In this document: positions 1 to 14,039 of the stretch, piece by piece
Layout of the letters: each line of letters opens with the position of its first letter
How positions within the stretch are numbered: the stretch's first letter is position 1
Source of the DNA: Syngnathus acus
Taxonomy: Eukaryota > Chordata > Actinopteri > Syngnathiformes > Syngnathidae
DNA length: 64,000 bases
NCBI RefSeq assembly: GCF_901709675.1
Contig: NC_051099.1
Span: 7,256,001 to 7,320,000, forward strand
Direction: 5' to 3'
Notes under the pieces: model-generated
Databases searched by the model: none
What the model was told of the DNA's origin: nothing
The model's input: the letters and a program-made list of their open reading frames with translations, nothing else
Made by a program: the position numbers and the translations under genes

Positions 1-3000
1 CGGCGCATCCTTATTAGCCTCCAGTTTCAAGTCGACTGATGGGACTTCCAGCCAAGAGCTATTCTTAAACGTGTTTGCTTCTGTCTGCTCTTCTGAACAT
101 CTGAGGAGTCAGCTCCTCCTACATCAAGCTCACTTCACTTGAGGTGTAATGACCACATCGGAGGCGCATTTGACAGCAGGAGTAACTACTATCTACTAAG
201 GCCATATTTGAACTTATCTCTGGATAAAGTTGGAAAGTTGAAATGACCCTTTTCTCAGTAAGATGAATTGACCCTGACGTGAAAAGACAACATTACTGAC
301 ATGAATTTGCAAAATGACCTCAACTATCTTCACAAATATCCTCGCTTGCTCCTCATTTTACTTACAAATTCCGCACCTTGGACCTTGGAATTAGCATCCC
401 TTTGTTGCTGTCTTTTTGTTGGAAATTGTAGAAGCCAGAACAAATATGAACGCAAGAAATATTAGCATACCTCACAAAGCATATTGTTCCCTTGCCATTC
501 TATCTTTTTACAAACATATTAAAATAGAGCGTAAAGAATAAAGATTAACTTAAAGTCCGAATAGTTGAGCTGGGCCCAAACAATGAACAGTCTCGTGGGG
601 TTCCTCATAGGGTCCTCATCTAGCTATGTGGGTCCGGTTCCTACTCTTGGATAGAGTGAATCCATTTCTGATGATTTTCTCACTATTTCAAAAACTGTCC
701 TCTTGGGATCAATATTGCATTAGGTAAGATGTCCCTCAGAGGTCAGCCATTTAGTTGACGTATGATACTATGTGCCCATGTAGATGATGGGCAGTAGTGG
801 TTTTCTGTTGTCTCATGAAATCCTCTTTAGCTAATCTGAGCTGCGAGTCAGAGGATATCATCAAGCATTCTTGACTTATGTGCCTGAAATAATGCGCTGT
901 TTTGTAATTTTGCTCATTTATACTTTTAGCAACATATTGATTGTTGTGTGGCGAAATGAGAAGATCCTCAAGGCACATTAATATCACATCGTCAGTAAAT
1001 GCTCCACTTGTCCCCAGAATCTCAAACCATGTTGGAGTGTTTTTACCACCACTAATGTTTATAGATTTTTTTCCTTACCCTGGGCTTCAGCAAACTGATG
1101 TTGCTGTCACAAGATAAACACAAAAAAGGAACACGTTTTCTTCAATGCAAAACATTCCAAACTTTGCTGCATGATGTGATTGCCGCAAGCACTGACAGGT
1201 GACTATAATGATGCTCAGTGAATATTTTATTTCAAACTTAAAAAAAGCGCCAGAGGAAAAAACAACTTTGGTCCTTAACTGTGTGAAATTGTTGGATACG
1301 AGAAGAAGCACCCAACGTTGTTTTGTAGCTACAAGGCCCTCACTTTGGCCCATCTCTCTTGACACATGTGCCTCAAAGTTCATTTTATTTTAATTTTGTC
1401 ATCCAACCTTTATTTATGCAGACGATTGAGAACATATTTGAATATGTAACGCTGTCCTGGCAGCAGATATTCGCATAAAACAACGTCTCAGAGAGTTGTT
1501 AGTCTCAAAAGGAAATCTGTTTTTGTCAACTTTGATTCAGTTTCATTTCATATTTTGTTGTGTTTTCTCTTTGTCAATTTTTTAACATCCTCTTCATCAG
1601 CCCTGTTCATTGAGGCAACCAATCAACTTCCCTTGTCTTATCAATTTGGTTGTGCTATATTTAGTTCCCTGCATTTTTTCTCAGCATTAGTTTTTTTTTT
1701 AAATTTGGATTTTCTTTTTTTAAATGAAATAAATAAAATAACATTATAAAAATTCAAATACATTTTATTTGCAGTCCCTCTCAAAATCAGGCCTGTCATG
1801 TTTTTTTGTGTGACCCTTCCTGCAAACAAACTAACAAATGGTGATGAAACATTGAATGTAAACGTAACGCCGCTGCGTGTGAATTGACCTCCTAAATGAA
1901 AACGTGTGATGTGACAAGTGACTCTGACACCGCTTGGACTGTGTTTACTTTCAAGCCTCCCTACCAATCCGTCACTATAGTCTTTGTGTGTTTTGTTTAC
2001 ATAAAGCAAAGGTATCAAGCCCAGTGTGGGTCTTCCTCCAGCGCGCAGCCGCCCGCACACGTATTTGCATCACGGCTTACTGTGTCCCTGTGCTCTTGTG
2101 TGGCTGTGACAGATGGATTCTTCAATAGTGTAATGAATGAGGTGCCAGAAACATTCAGCTCGGCTTTTGGGCACAATGATTTCTCTCTGTCTACCTCTTC
2201 GTAGTACCATACATTGCTCATATTGATTATGATGAGGCTTTGTCCTCTTCAGTTATTACAATATTGATTTCACTGCGATACAGAAGACCTGAGCGTATAT
2301 AGAGGGGCTGAATGAATTTTGGATGGAGGTAAACAAAAAGCACAATGGTTGACTGGCAGGCTGGCTTGGCACTGCTGTGACAGTTTTATCAATCGATGGC
2401 TTCATTCTTTTGGAGATTCTCATCTCTGCACACGGGAGGGAATGTTGCTTCGTTGTGTAGTTCAGTCTTGTCACTAAATTCTTATTCAATACCAAATGTC
2501 GAGGTTACACCAAGCAATTGTAGTCATTTTATTCACTCACATTTGATACTAAGTCGAACCAGATTCAATGTAAGAGCTGCATTGAACATTTTAAATGTAT
2601 TTCTCCCATTCCTTGTATTTTATTGAATTATAGAAGTTCCTCTCTTGGTTTTCTTCTTGTTGTGTTGACGCCGCAGATGATAAGCATTAAAGCAGAAATA
2701 GAACATAGGGAAGGGTCTGCCGCTCAGCATATTACGAGTAATTCAATCAATGAAATAGCAATGACATTACGCGAATGAATTTCAGCCATCAGATGCTGAT
2801 CTTAATACAACATCTTTATTCCAGCCACTCGTGGTCAGATTGCATTGCATATTGCATATTACCCGGCGTTTTGGAAAGGGTGAGTAGTTTTAATTCAGTT
2901 ACAGTGATTACATTATTTAGATTTGTTTTAGTTTTTCATATTAGGTTTGTTTCTTCACTTGTATGTCATTAAATGTTAAAATGTTACTTAAAGACCCTGC

Positions 3001-6000
3001 AAAATGATTTGCATCTAAATGCGTTGTACATCATTGTACGTGCTTGATGATAATATCCGATAATGTTCAAAAAGGAAAAGCCATTGTGGACCAGGGCTGT
3101 GATCTTTAGAGTGCCTCGTTGTTGGCCGCGAGTGACCTCACTAGGAGAAGGACAAAAGAACCAGGTGGGAAAAACTGAATCTGTAGTTCTGTCTGGGAAC
3201 TCCATACTCTGCTGTCCAAGAGTGCAGCAATATTCCAGTGTGAGTTTGCTCATTCTCAGTTCAGCAAAACAGAGACGGTCCAAACTCCTGCTGCCTCCCG
3301 CGGCAGACGACCTCAATTACAGAGGAGGAGATTATGGGTCAGCATTAACACGACTCTTAATCTGTATACACTCACTCCAACTCCCCTCTATCTGCTCTCA
3401 CCCACCTGCCTGGCTGTCTAGATCCATTGCCTGTTTGGTTTCACGCACGCAAGATATCCCTGCTATTTATTCTTCCTTTTCTGTTTTCTGTCCTATCACC
3501 CCGCCACACTCCTCCGAGCTCTTCACCTCTCCTCGGAACCGAAGGATTTTCACCCCCAACAAAATGTCATTAATATCCGGATGCTAAATAATTTTTTTGT
3601 CCCACCGACGTTTTTAGAAGAGGTATCGGAAATTCCCTATGCAGCTGAAGTTACAGTTAACCACATTGACAGAAATGTGCATTACTTTCTCATTAAATGT
3701 ATTCTTTTATTTGGCTTACAGTGTTTTTTAGTAATATTTCTAGAAAGCTGCCCTCTCCTTCAGACTAATCTTGAGCAGAGCACCAAACTATTCAGGATTT
3801 AATGCTGTTGTATGATTTAAACAAACTTTTGACCTCCAATGTTGTTAAATTAAAACACTTGGAATTATACATTAACTGTACAAGTAATGTCACACACGTG
3901 TAAAAAGCAGTAAACCCTTGCAAAATGAATCTGTTCAAACAATAAAATACACTCTATAAACTTTAATGATGAATGAGAAGGGCTTAATAAAAGTTGCATC
4001 GCAGGTGAAACCAGTGAAGCAAGAAAGTAGAATTTTTACACAATTCACTACTTTTACCCGTAGTAGCTAGCGAGTCAGTAACCAGTAATTGTAGATCCCG
4101 TCATGGACCCAAAAAACGATTGTAATTTAAAAGAAAACTGCAAATTAAGACAAAATGTCACGCATTACAAGACTTTGTAATATATACACATGCCAGATCC
4201 AAGTTTATTTCAATACTGTTGCTCTCATTTGAGTAGATTAGCAAATAGCTAACGCTGTGGCCTGTAAGTGCATGAGCTGACCTGGTTGCATTACAAATGT
4301 TGCATTGTTGAATACATTATGATTGCTATTGTGCTGGAAGGCTGTGAATCACAGACAGTAACCAAAATGAATTGAATTGTTGCTTTTCAAAAAGATTTGC
4401 CCACTGATGTCACCAACTCGAATGCACACACGTAGCTCAGCCGTGCGCCAGTGCGAGAATGGCTCCACTTTGTCAAGAAGTACAGTGTTACACTGGAGGA
4501 TGTTTGGGCATTTATGTAACAGTTGAGTGTGTTTTATTTGGGGAGGTTGGAAAAGGAGGACTGTAAGAAGATGAAGGAAAAAAAAAAAAAGCGATCTTTT
4601 AAAGAAAGGAAGATTTATAGCTTTAAAGCTCGTGGCTGCATCTTAACCTTTGAGATATTCCATCTGCACTTCGCCTTCCTCTCTCCTGCGCTCTCCCTCC
4701 CATTCTTGCACTGCTTCATCCTGCCGTATTTCTCCACATTCCTGCAGATTTGGCAGTGTACTCTCCATCCTATCTGTGGCGGCAGAAGGGAGCAGAGATG
4801 AATCCATTAAGTGGAATAATTTCCCGGCCAAGCAAAAGTCTCCAAAAGCGCCTCTGCCATTGTGCGTCTTTCAATAGAGAGGACAGCTTTGTGTAAAGCA
4901 CATCCCGCTTGGACTGTTTACTCTCAAACATTTGGACACTCTCCCTGTTAGAATCAAAGGGAAAAAAATCCGCCCACGGGTGGCCTCAGCTGACCCTTAA
5001 AAAGAATAAAAAGGCACAACGTAGGGACCTTGTATGTGCATACCATTTTGCTTTTAGAGGCGAGTGTGTAACAAATGGCGGTCGTGTCGATCCGACGGGA
5101 ATAAAAGCACGCGGTGACATCATCCTATGACCGGCATTTATGGCACAGTAACGTTTCCACCTGTGTGCGTGTGTAATTCATGTTACGAGGACATGTAATA
5201 TATCAGCACGCAGGGCTTCACCTCTCTTTCGGGACCAACAAGCAAGTGGCCGTAAAGTAAATCAGCTAACTCTCGGGTATGAAGTATTTTCCAAAGGTGA
5301 AGCAGAGGCCAGGGTAAAGGTCAGGCTAGAGATGATGACAAGGGGTCTCCAGCAAACTAATGTGACTCAAGGGAACCATGTGTGCAGTGTGAAATACTAA
5401 TGTGCAAATAGAGGCACCTTAAAACTCAAGGTGGAATATAACAAAATCTCATCCAGGGAACCAGCTCAGCTCAGCTCAGTTCAGCTGTCATGCGCTTGAC
5501 AGGCATGAGAATACATACAAGCCCTGAAAGTGTGCTTTCTATTCTTCTTCGAAGAGCAGCTGGATTAAAAAAAAAACAAAAAAAAAACAATGGCACCACC
5601 ACACGTGCTATTTTCATCATTTAGACGAGCAATTTGATTCTTTTCTATTCTGCACTGTCGATTATTGAGAAAAAAAATAGGTTCACCTTATTGTTTGAAA
5701 AATACGGTAGATTGACTGCTCCATATGATATTTGTGACACAAGTTCAGTTTGGTTCCCACTGAAGGTCCAGGTATCAAATGCATTGACTCTCACTGAATT
5801 TGCGGCTAGCTGCTTCTGATTGAAGGCCATGAAAAAGGAATAGTGACAATTTGCCTGGGGCCAATCCATTTTGTTTTCAGTTTACGGGGAAACACCTGTG
5901 AATGAACCGCGAGCGCAACGTGAGCAGATATTTGCTGACTTTGACAAAAAAACAATCACTGAGTGCACCTTTAATTACAACTGTGTTTTATGTTCTCAAC

Positions 6001-6407
6001 CCTCATCTGTGTCTTCGGAGCTGTTCATCGTGGCGCGTGAAGGTTTAACAGTGCAACGCTCTCACCCATCACAGTTTTATGCTTACGCTGACAGGCTCGC
6101 TATGTCCACTGCCAAACTTATTCATTGCCTGTGTTTTATCATTAAGGCCACGCTTGTTCTCAAGACATACATCAAACACTTCATCATCACCTCCTCCGTC
6201 GCTTTCCTCACACTTTCTGTCCTCCTCGTGCACCAATACAGCTATTTGGTCTGCACATTGATGCTGAAACAATAGCTGAGCAGATGACAAGACAGTTTGA
6301 TGGGCACATTTAAATGCAACTTTTTTTTTTTTTTTTTTACACTGAATTAAATGGTTGCTTTCTAGCTGCAGTAAAATCCACCATCTCATTCATACAGTCG
6401 TGGCCAA
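1..6407. other. Gene-free AT-rich stretch
   Basis: I see no exon here that joins into a known protein. The open frames are short, lack recognisable domains and are not flanked by matching splice sites. The content is unique-looking AT-rich DNA with short A or T runs (for example 4571-4591 and 5566-5588). It is probably intergenic DNA downstream of gfra4. Confidence 0.6.
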
Positions 6408-6488
6408 CAGTACCGGCGATGGTTGCCAAAGAGTGCCTGGACAAACCAGACTCCATCTGGGAAAACGTTCTGTGGACAGACAAAACCT
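6408..6488 (+). pseudogene. Tc1/mariner transposase fragment
   Basis: One short plus-strand frame reads AKECLDKPDSIWENVLWTDK. This matches the Tc1-like transposase block around the first catalytic Asp, usually HLDKP..WENVLW(T/S)DET. The Asp is kept and the following Glu is Lys. Nothing recognisable as transposase lies on either side, and the frame runs directly into GATTGGCTGGCAACCAGT, a motif of another common fish repeat. It is a dead remnant about 27 residues long. Confidence 0.75.
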
Positions 6489-6829
6489 GTGATTGGCTGG
6501 CAACCAGTCTTGTGGGCAATGCATGCCAGTGTTTTGTTTATATCAACAAAATGAAGACTATAAAAAAGCACACATCAAAGGAAAAATGAATTTACAGGAT
6601 TATACAGATTAGCAATAGAATTTCTATATGGTATGCAAAAATAATCTGGGTTGCTAATAGTATGGTGGCTAGTAGTACTGACTGACAACATGTTGTCTCT
6701 GAGCTGATTTTAAAATGACATGTTGCATCATTGTTGATGTTGTTACAAGATTGCTTCTAATCATTAGGAGGCGAAAAGGCGGCCCAATCCTCTGGAATTA
6801 TTTTGATGTGGGAGTTTAAGATCAGCGGA

Positions 6830-6925
6830 TGCTTTGAGAATAATTGTCAATTTGTTTTGTATATGTGAAGCCCTTTGAGACTGCTTGTGATTTAGGGCTA
6901 TATAAATAAACTTGACTTGACTTAA
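6830..6925 (+). repeat. 3' tail of a fish SINE/L2-type LINE
   Basis: The segment ends with AAGCCCTTTGAGACTGCTTG, then a GGGCTATATAAATAAACTTG core and a short TTGACTTGACTT repeat. This is the familiar 3' end shared by teleost L2-like LINEs and their SINEs (a CTTTGAGA core, then GCTATATAAATAAA, then a 5-bp tail repeat). No 5' part is recognisable, so this is a truncated insertion. The family assignment is from memory. Confidence 0.55.
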
Positions 6926-9900
6926 CACGTCATTAATTCCTCTGCACAGCAGAGAGCCTTGACTTTTGACACCGGAAATAAATAGGAGTGGGAGGTGTGA
7001 CCCAATACTTTTGTCCGTAGTAGGACATGTCAAAGGGAATTTGCTTTTATTTCATCTCTTTTTTTGTTTGTTCTTTTCACTCATCTCCTCCTCAATTGAT
7101 GTCCTTGCCTTGCTTTGCGTCTTTTCTGGGTGTTGATCCGAATCAGGAATTTTAAAGCTTTGATCTTCACATATAACCTTTTTAGAAAATGTAATTTTAA
7201 TTTCATTTAATATTTTAGGATTAAAAGGTAAACATTGGGTCTCTTTCTGTGTGATATTGCCACGATGATGTGAGCAGCAAGGGGGGTAGTTACATGAGGC
7301 AGATGATAACTGTCTGTTCACTGCATCTGACCTCGCCTGAGGAAAACTAGGTAGACACTTAACAGAAGCAGCCATCAGGTTGTATTTGATCCGTCTCCTT
7401 CCTTATTAAATTGCATCTCTCATTATACTCATTGCTTGTCCTGTCTCTTGTCTACTAAAAGGACAATCTGGAAAAAAAAAAAAAAAGGTATTGTCACCAT
7501 TTGAGTCACTCCTTCATGAAACGGGAAGCAATCTGCTCAACAAATCTGAACAACAAACACAAATACGACAGTCCACAAATGTTTAGAGGTCAACGCGCCG
7601 CAAATATTCATGGCAGCATGATTCAAACAAGAAATAATTGTAACCAAAGGTTTGCGCTGCAAGTTTGATTATTAACAGGTTATTGATCTTAAATGTACGG
7701 TAAGTCTATGAATAGTTAATGTCTTGTTTGAGCACACAAACACGTCATCCAGGAAGCAGTTAAAAATCTTAGTGAGGTCAACATGCTGCTTATCTGTAGA
7801 TGGACATCTGCCTCCCATAATGAGGATAACAACTGGAGGGCATCATCTAGTCTAGTTGCCTCATACAGAATCTAAGGACAGATGTACTATTATAACCCAG
7901 CGACGTGTGATAAAAGTCGATGTGTTTTCCAAACAATTAGGCAGAAAGTATGCAGCTTTTTTATTTCATCAATACTTTTGATAAGCTGGCGTGTTTGTGT
8001 TGTGAAGTGTAGCTTTGGTACAATGCTTGCTTAACCGTTTAAGCAAAAATAAATAGCTCGGTGTTTTCAGTTGATTGGATTTCTTTACGGCACGATCTTT
8101 GCAAGAGTTTTGTGTCGTCAGGGGGAATAAAGTTATTCCAGAGTAATTGAAAAATTCAAAGTTTGACACTTGGGCTCATTCAATATATACACTGTAATTT
8201 TCACTGAGTGGAAACACACAGTTGCATTCTTGCAGAGCTTTGGAAGAAGATTAAGGTGATGCTATTGCACACAATTTAGGGCACACTCTTCTTCACAACA
8301 GCAGGCTGGAAGACAGAAAAAACAGCAAAGCTTAGGAATAGCAAGTGGAGCTTCTGAGATCCAACACAATTTGATTGGGAATATTTACTGAATATATTCT
8401 ATATAGCCAATGATTTTCCTGCCGTATTTTTCGCCATGTCGAGGTGCAATCTAACTGAAGGCCAGAATGGAATTTGTTGTCAGCCACGTTATGTTTTATG
8501 GCTTATATAAATCCCTTCCTGGAAAGGGTCTTTAAATTAAAGTGTTCTACATCATCACTTACTACTATCTTTTGTTGCCTCTTCCGACTAACAAAGCTGG
8601 AAGCTATCATTTTTTTTACTCCCCCTCTCCAGAGACGAAATTCAAAATTTCTCTTCGAGGAGAGCCAACTTTATTCTCAGTGAAAATCTACAACACCACT
8701 TGCTCAATGACCTGTGTCATTACAGCTCCTGCCTATATATGGTCAATAAAATCAGATTGCCTTCAGTTTAGAAATGTACTATTGTCAAACTGTCCAATTT
8801 ATGGCATTATCATATAATACTTTCACGGTGAGATGAGCACAAATGTTCGCATAAATCTGTGTCCTCAAAACAAAATCTGCATTTTACCAAATGTGCAGAC
8901 GTTGGCAGCAGTGTAATTCAGCCTGCCAGGCGTTGCGCACCCTCCTTCAATAGCGCATCACTCTTGTGTGAGCGGTGCCTAGGTAGCACTGCAGGGCATT
9001 GTTTATATGCACAATTGCTGCAGTGGGGGCTGCTAGTGTCCGTCTGGGGGAAATTGTGCAAATTGCCATTTTGTCAGATGCAGTCTGGCAGCCCTTTTAT
9101 GACAGCTTTGCAAGACCAGTCAAATTGGAGCAAATAGGAAGCGGCGACTTTTGCCATTATCCCTAATGTTATTCATTGTGACAATCAAGCAAGCTGGGTG
9201 GAGGACAGAGAGATGTCAGAACAGGTGGAAACAAAGCTCAGTGACATTTGAACAGTGGAAAACACGCAAGTCACTGTGATATCGGTTTTAGCGATAATTA
9301 CCCATTTTTACACTCGCAACCTTTTCGTCAAGTCAAATATAATCATTTGTCAACGGGGGAAAAGAAGCCCAGCAGCTGATTCAAGCCGAGTAATGACGGT
9401 CATGTCGAATTGAAGCGGTTTGCGTGCAACCTGTCAAACAAGACAAACTCACTTTGCTTTTTTTCGTCCCCTTTTATAGCTTCAAGACAAGAGAACGAAA
9501 GCAACAATTTGTCAGTGCCAAGCAACAAATAATATTAAACTGCACTCATCATCTTGAAAACCAAACCCTCTTCCAGACCAAGATTGATGACTTTGAAATT
9601 ATAAAGCTGTCATAAAGGTCTGTAGAATTCAGGCCTCGGAGGCTTTATTCAAAGTGATGCTTGTGTGTATAGTCGGGAAAGTGTGGGAGTTGCATGCAGA
9701 TAATAAAAGCAGAGATGGCAAAACAAAACATCTGAATGGATGAACGAGTAGAAAATATCAGCTGGGTGAAGTGCGCTGTTATGAAAAGCTCTTGAATAGT
9801 TAAAAAAATCTTTTTAAATACTGAGACAGATTTTTTTTTAAATAAATTAATAATACACATTTTAGTCAATCAGTTCATGGGGACAGAAGTGAGAAGTTTT

Positions 9901-10940
9901 GCTCTCTTAAGGGACCAAGCAGTGGGTGGAAGCAAACACCTCTGACGACTCGGCAATTTACCGAAATAATGACTCATGAAGAAGCCTTGATGGGAAAATG
10001 ATGCCTAGCGCTAACTTTGCTTACATTTGCAGTACTGTAATGCAAATTACCCTTGAGAGTATTTTTCAAAATAATTTAGGAGAAATGAAAGTACAGCTCC
10101 AGACTGTAATGAGCTCCAAAAAGAGTCTTTGACTGACACGGTCAACAATGTATTTATTATTGCTGTGCTAATAGTGTGCTTGGAATTTGACCCTCTAACA
10201 GAAAACAAGCTGTAAAAACAAATCAAAACAGGTTCATTATCTTTTAAAGGCAGAGACGCACAGTTCGTGCGCAAGTGAAGGGAATAAAGTCTATAGTGAA
10301 GTACCTCGTGATCAAAGACAAGTCACGCATTGATCAATGTTTTAATATGAACCTGCTGCATTTTGCTTTGGAGTTGTGTTCATTCTCATTTTGTTTTGTA
10401 ATTAAAACCAAAGTCAATAATAAACCCAAAAAGCTGGTGCATAAAAAGAGAAGAAATGAAAACACAAATGTGGAAGGTTTATGAGGACTAAAAAAAAAAA
10501 GAAATAAAACAGACGCAATCAGAGAGACAGATTAACAACAGCAAAAAAAAACTCATCAAAACAAAAAAGTTCAAGAGTCGAACAAAAGAAATTGTAACCA
10601 CGTGTGCTGTTTTTTCACCCTAATAGGAGACGACGTTCACGTTTACGGCAAACATCATTAAAAATGTTCCTGTCGAGGGCGTCAGTGTTCCATTTCAGTG
10701 TGACAGTGAAGTTGTGTGAGGCAGCTAAACGAGATTCAAGCACCGATCATTTGACTACTTACACCTTGTTTTGGGGAACATGACACCTGTGAAGCCCCTA
10801 CGAGAAATACTCATTAGCTTGCGAGCACAGGGACTCCAACAAGAAAAAGGACAGGTGGGAAATTGTAACAGGCAAAGATCATTTCACGGCTGGCTCATCG
10901 TGATACGAACTGTGCATCTGTTAGAATGAACTTTCATATG
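6926..10940. other. Gene-free stretch
   Basis: No supported exon. It contains a 15-bp A run near 7471 and ordinary AT-rich sequence. The block 8900-9140 is more GC-balanced, with several CAGC-type words, and could be conserved non-coding DNA. That cannot be judged without an alignment. Confidence 0.5.
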
Positions 10941-10944
10941 TCAG

Positions 10945-11068
10945 GCCAAGATAAATCGTTCAAAACTTTTTTTTCAACCATTAATGTGACCTATAACCCA
11001 CAGAACTCAAATATTTTGTGATATCACAAAAACCTGGCATTGAACAGGGGTGTATAGACTTTTTTATT
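10945..11068. mobile_element. Tc1-like element end (solo fragment)
   Basis: The words CCAAGATAAATC, then AATGTGACCTATAACC, then GAACAGGGGTGTATAGACTT are in the order of the long inverted-repeat end of a widespread fish Tc1-like transposon, whose tips read GGGTGTGTAGACTTTTTATA. The opposite end and the transposase are absent nearby. A longer copy of the same family lies at 62206-62907. Confidence 0.6.
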
Positions 11069-13601
11069 GATTGTGTCACGATGGTAATTATGAAGCAAAA
11101 TGACTGGAGGAACTTAATACAAACAAGAAGTAGACACATACCAGATCCATAAGACAGACATTGAATTCAGACAGAGTCTAAATAATATACATTCACTTTA
11201 AAGAAACCCATAATATACTCTACATAATATTCTTTTGACATGCTTCCCTTAGTATGTGTCTGACGTCCTGTTCCTGCTGATTCTCGCTGTGCTTTCTTTG
11301 TTCTCGGTCCCAAGCTGGCAATGAAATTAGAATGTGTGCGTGCGTATCTGTGTGTGTTTTTCCATCGGGCTGCAGGGCACAAATTTTGCCTAGCAACAAG
11401 TGGCCACACGAGCATATGACATGACTAGGAAAGCAGATTACAAGCAAATCTTTTGATCAACGTTGTTACATAGATTATATGGACAGTACACTCTATAAAG
11501 ATGCATGTCTGTGATCAAAGTATCTTGTAAAATAAACCAAAAAAAAGTCAGTCATATATTATAATTAACTATTTATGATTTTATTTTTGTAGTTTGAATG
11601 ACTGTAGCTTACAGCCAACAAAAAGCCAAAATTGAGAATGTCAGAGGAACATTTTTAACATACAAATTAAAAAGGTATTTTGAAAATAAATTTCCTGTGT
11701 TTAATAATGAGTGTTTAGTTATAAAGAAATATATTAAAAAAAAAATTGGCAAATACACAGCAGTCATTTCATTTCCATCCAATAATGTTCTATTGGATAC
11801 AGAAGCTGCCAATGTGGCTTTTATTCGTCTTTTAACAAAGTGGCACACAGTTCTGTTATGTCACAAAAAAATACACTTGTTTTGTTTTCTTTTACATAAC
11901 ATAGTCATTTTTTGGGGGGGCATAATCGATATGTTGTTTTTGAACACATATTTCTGAACATCATTTTGCAGGCGGATCTCGACAATACAATTTCAAAGGA
12001 TTTGTGGCTATGACTATGCGATTAAAGTCATGATTACGTCAAAAAATGCAAGCTACTTTAGGGTAAAATGATTTTTTTCTTTTTTTACATAGTTTACAAA
12101 TACACATGGTGAAATGTGAGGACATAAACACGCATGTTCAGTCATTAAGGCCAGCGCCACGGAACGGCAAATTAGCAGCAGAATTGCTACACCACTTAAA
12201 CAATAAGTGTTTTTTTTTAAGCATATCTTTTAATTCTTAGAGTGTCTGGGCAGGTTATATATTTTAGTCTAATTTGCAATGCCACTATTCCACATACCGC
12301 TATATTGTATAGCTTTTACCCTCGATGGTCAAACTGAAGAATGGCTTCTGTAACCCATCATTAACTCTCCCAGAGGAAACAAGGGAAATAAGTGTTGGAC
12401 CATGCTGCCTCCTCAAGTGATTACATACAATCATATTTACATTAAATGAGAATGTATAGCAGTGCTGCTCCGCTGACGTTTACAACAAGCAAACTCTTTT
12501 TTTTTAATGTACCTATTTTTATGATACATCTTTGGAAAAGGTCCAGCCTGTTTAAGTGCTCTGCAAAACCCGTCATTAGGATGGGAATAATAACACTTAA
12601 TGCTTGGTAATAGTGTGCGCATGCCTTCCTTCCAAAGCCAATTATAGCACTTATTTGTGAAAACTCATCGTTAACTTTACTCAAAATAATGATTTTAAAA
12701 AATCCCATATGCTTGTCTTTACCTACAACCCTGCAACAGTGTAATTTCCCAAGAAAATGAGCCATCGGAAAAAAATCATTAATATCAGCAAAAGTTATTC
12801 CAGGCAGAGAGAATGGCTCAATGTGCTGCTCAATGTGCTGCTCAATGAGCGGAGCAGCCAGCAGCCTTTTTCGGCCTCCGGTGCTCATCTCCATATCTTC
12901 ATCTCCATATCTTCATCTCAAACATCTGCCTGACATGACAGCAAAGTTCCACTAAAAACACATCTCCTCAGGATAAAAAAAAAGGTGAGAGGCTATGACA
13001 GCTGTAAATTGCCCGCCTTCCCCTAAGCCGTCCTCCACATTCCCCTTCCATGTTGACTGTTCTTGAATTGTCCCATAATTGCTTTAAATCGTTTTCTTCC
13101 CCTCCTCATTTCTGCCGTGGAGGTTTACCTCATTGCCGTTGCCCCCTCTCATTACTCATCCTGCTCAGAATAATTTTAAGGGACTGGAGGTGCTCGCTGC
13201 GAGAGTAGCCAAAGGTTGGACAGACGCAATATCTCTTGCGCATGGTTCCGACTTGACTAGGCTCTCCTTGCTTTTGTCACCTCCATTTCTTTTTCCTCCG
13301 CTTACGGGCCGCGCTTAATGCATTGTTGTTTTCAACACAAGCTCACCGAGGAATAAGAGTCCATTTATGACCCTTCATCTACTCTAATGTACCCCGTAGG
13401 GCTAATTATCGGACTCCGGGGTAACTTTTCTAGCGCGATAAAAGGTACATGATGTTGTAAAGATGCAAAAGTCAATTGTCAATGGTACGAAAGCAAAGAC
13501 TAACTACTATATAGTGGACCCTTAGAACTAAAACAGTGTGGAATGTGGCATGGTAATGTGATTGTTTTTTTTTATCCTTTTTATCCAGTCGCCGGTGATC
13601 A
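11069..13601. other. Gene-free stretch with small local duplications
   Basis: No supported exon. At 12813-12848 the 12-mer CTCAATGTGCTG occurs twice in tandem, followed by a third partial copy. At 12885-12919 CTCCATATCTTCAT is duplicated. Both look like slippage products. Confidence 0.5.
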
Positions 13602-13609
13602 GCCTAAGG

Positions 13610-13954
13610 CATAGGTGTCAAACTCAAGGCCCGGGGGGGGGGCAGATACGGCCCGCCATTTCATTTTCTGTGGCCCGCGAAGACAAATTTTGCATGGACT
13701 TTGTGTCATTACTAAAATTATAAATTGTCTTCACTTTTTAAAAATTGAAATATTGCTAGCAATTTTTATTACCATTCATCTTTTTAAACAATTTGAACAG
13801 TTTTGACTTGTCTCTGATTTCAAAACTAGTTATTCATCAGTTTGCTGTGTAGCTTATACTGGAAATAATATAAGGCGTTGACGGTCATAATCGCCCTTTG
13901 AGGGAAACTGTGACTACAATGCGGCCCGCGACAAAAATGAGTTTGACACCCCTG
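13610..13954. mobile_element. hAT-type MITE with perfect 8-bp target duplication
   Basis: The 345-bp element opens CATAGGTGTCAAACTCAAGG and closes ATGAGTTTGACACCCCTG, which are inverted terminal repeats of the CAGGGGTGTCAAACTC type. The subterminal parts carry the GGCCCG/GCGGCCCGCG words typical of this fish family. Immediately outside, GCCTAAGG occurs at 13602-13609 and again at 13955-13962. This exact 8-bp duplication is the hallmark of hAT insertion. There is no coding capacity, so it is a non-autonomous copy. Confidence 0.88.
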
Positions 13955-14039
13955 GCCTAAGGTATACCTCGCCTTTCAAAATAAGCCACACTTGCTCACG
14001 CATACAGAAGATGTTGCACTTCCAGTGTTGTGTAGAGCA

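Noticed and set aside
3063-3587. 174-residue plus-strand ORF
   Set aside because: No recognisable domain, no splice context, Ser/Pro/Arg-rich random-looking composition; most likely chance.
12442-12894. 150-residue minus-strand ORF
   Set aside because: Contains no known motif, and part of it is translated from local duplications (IEQHIEQHIE). No supporting signals.
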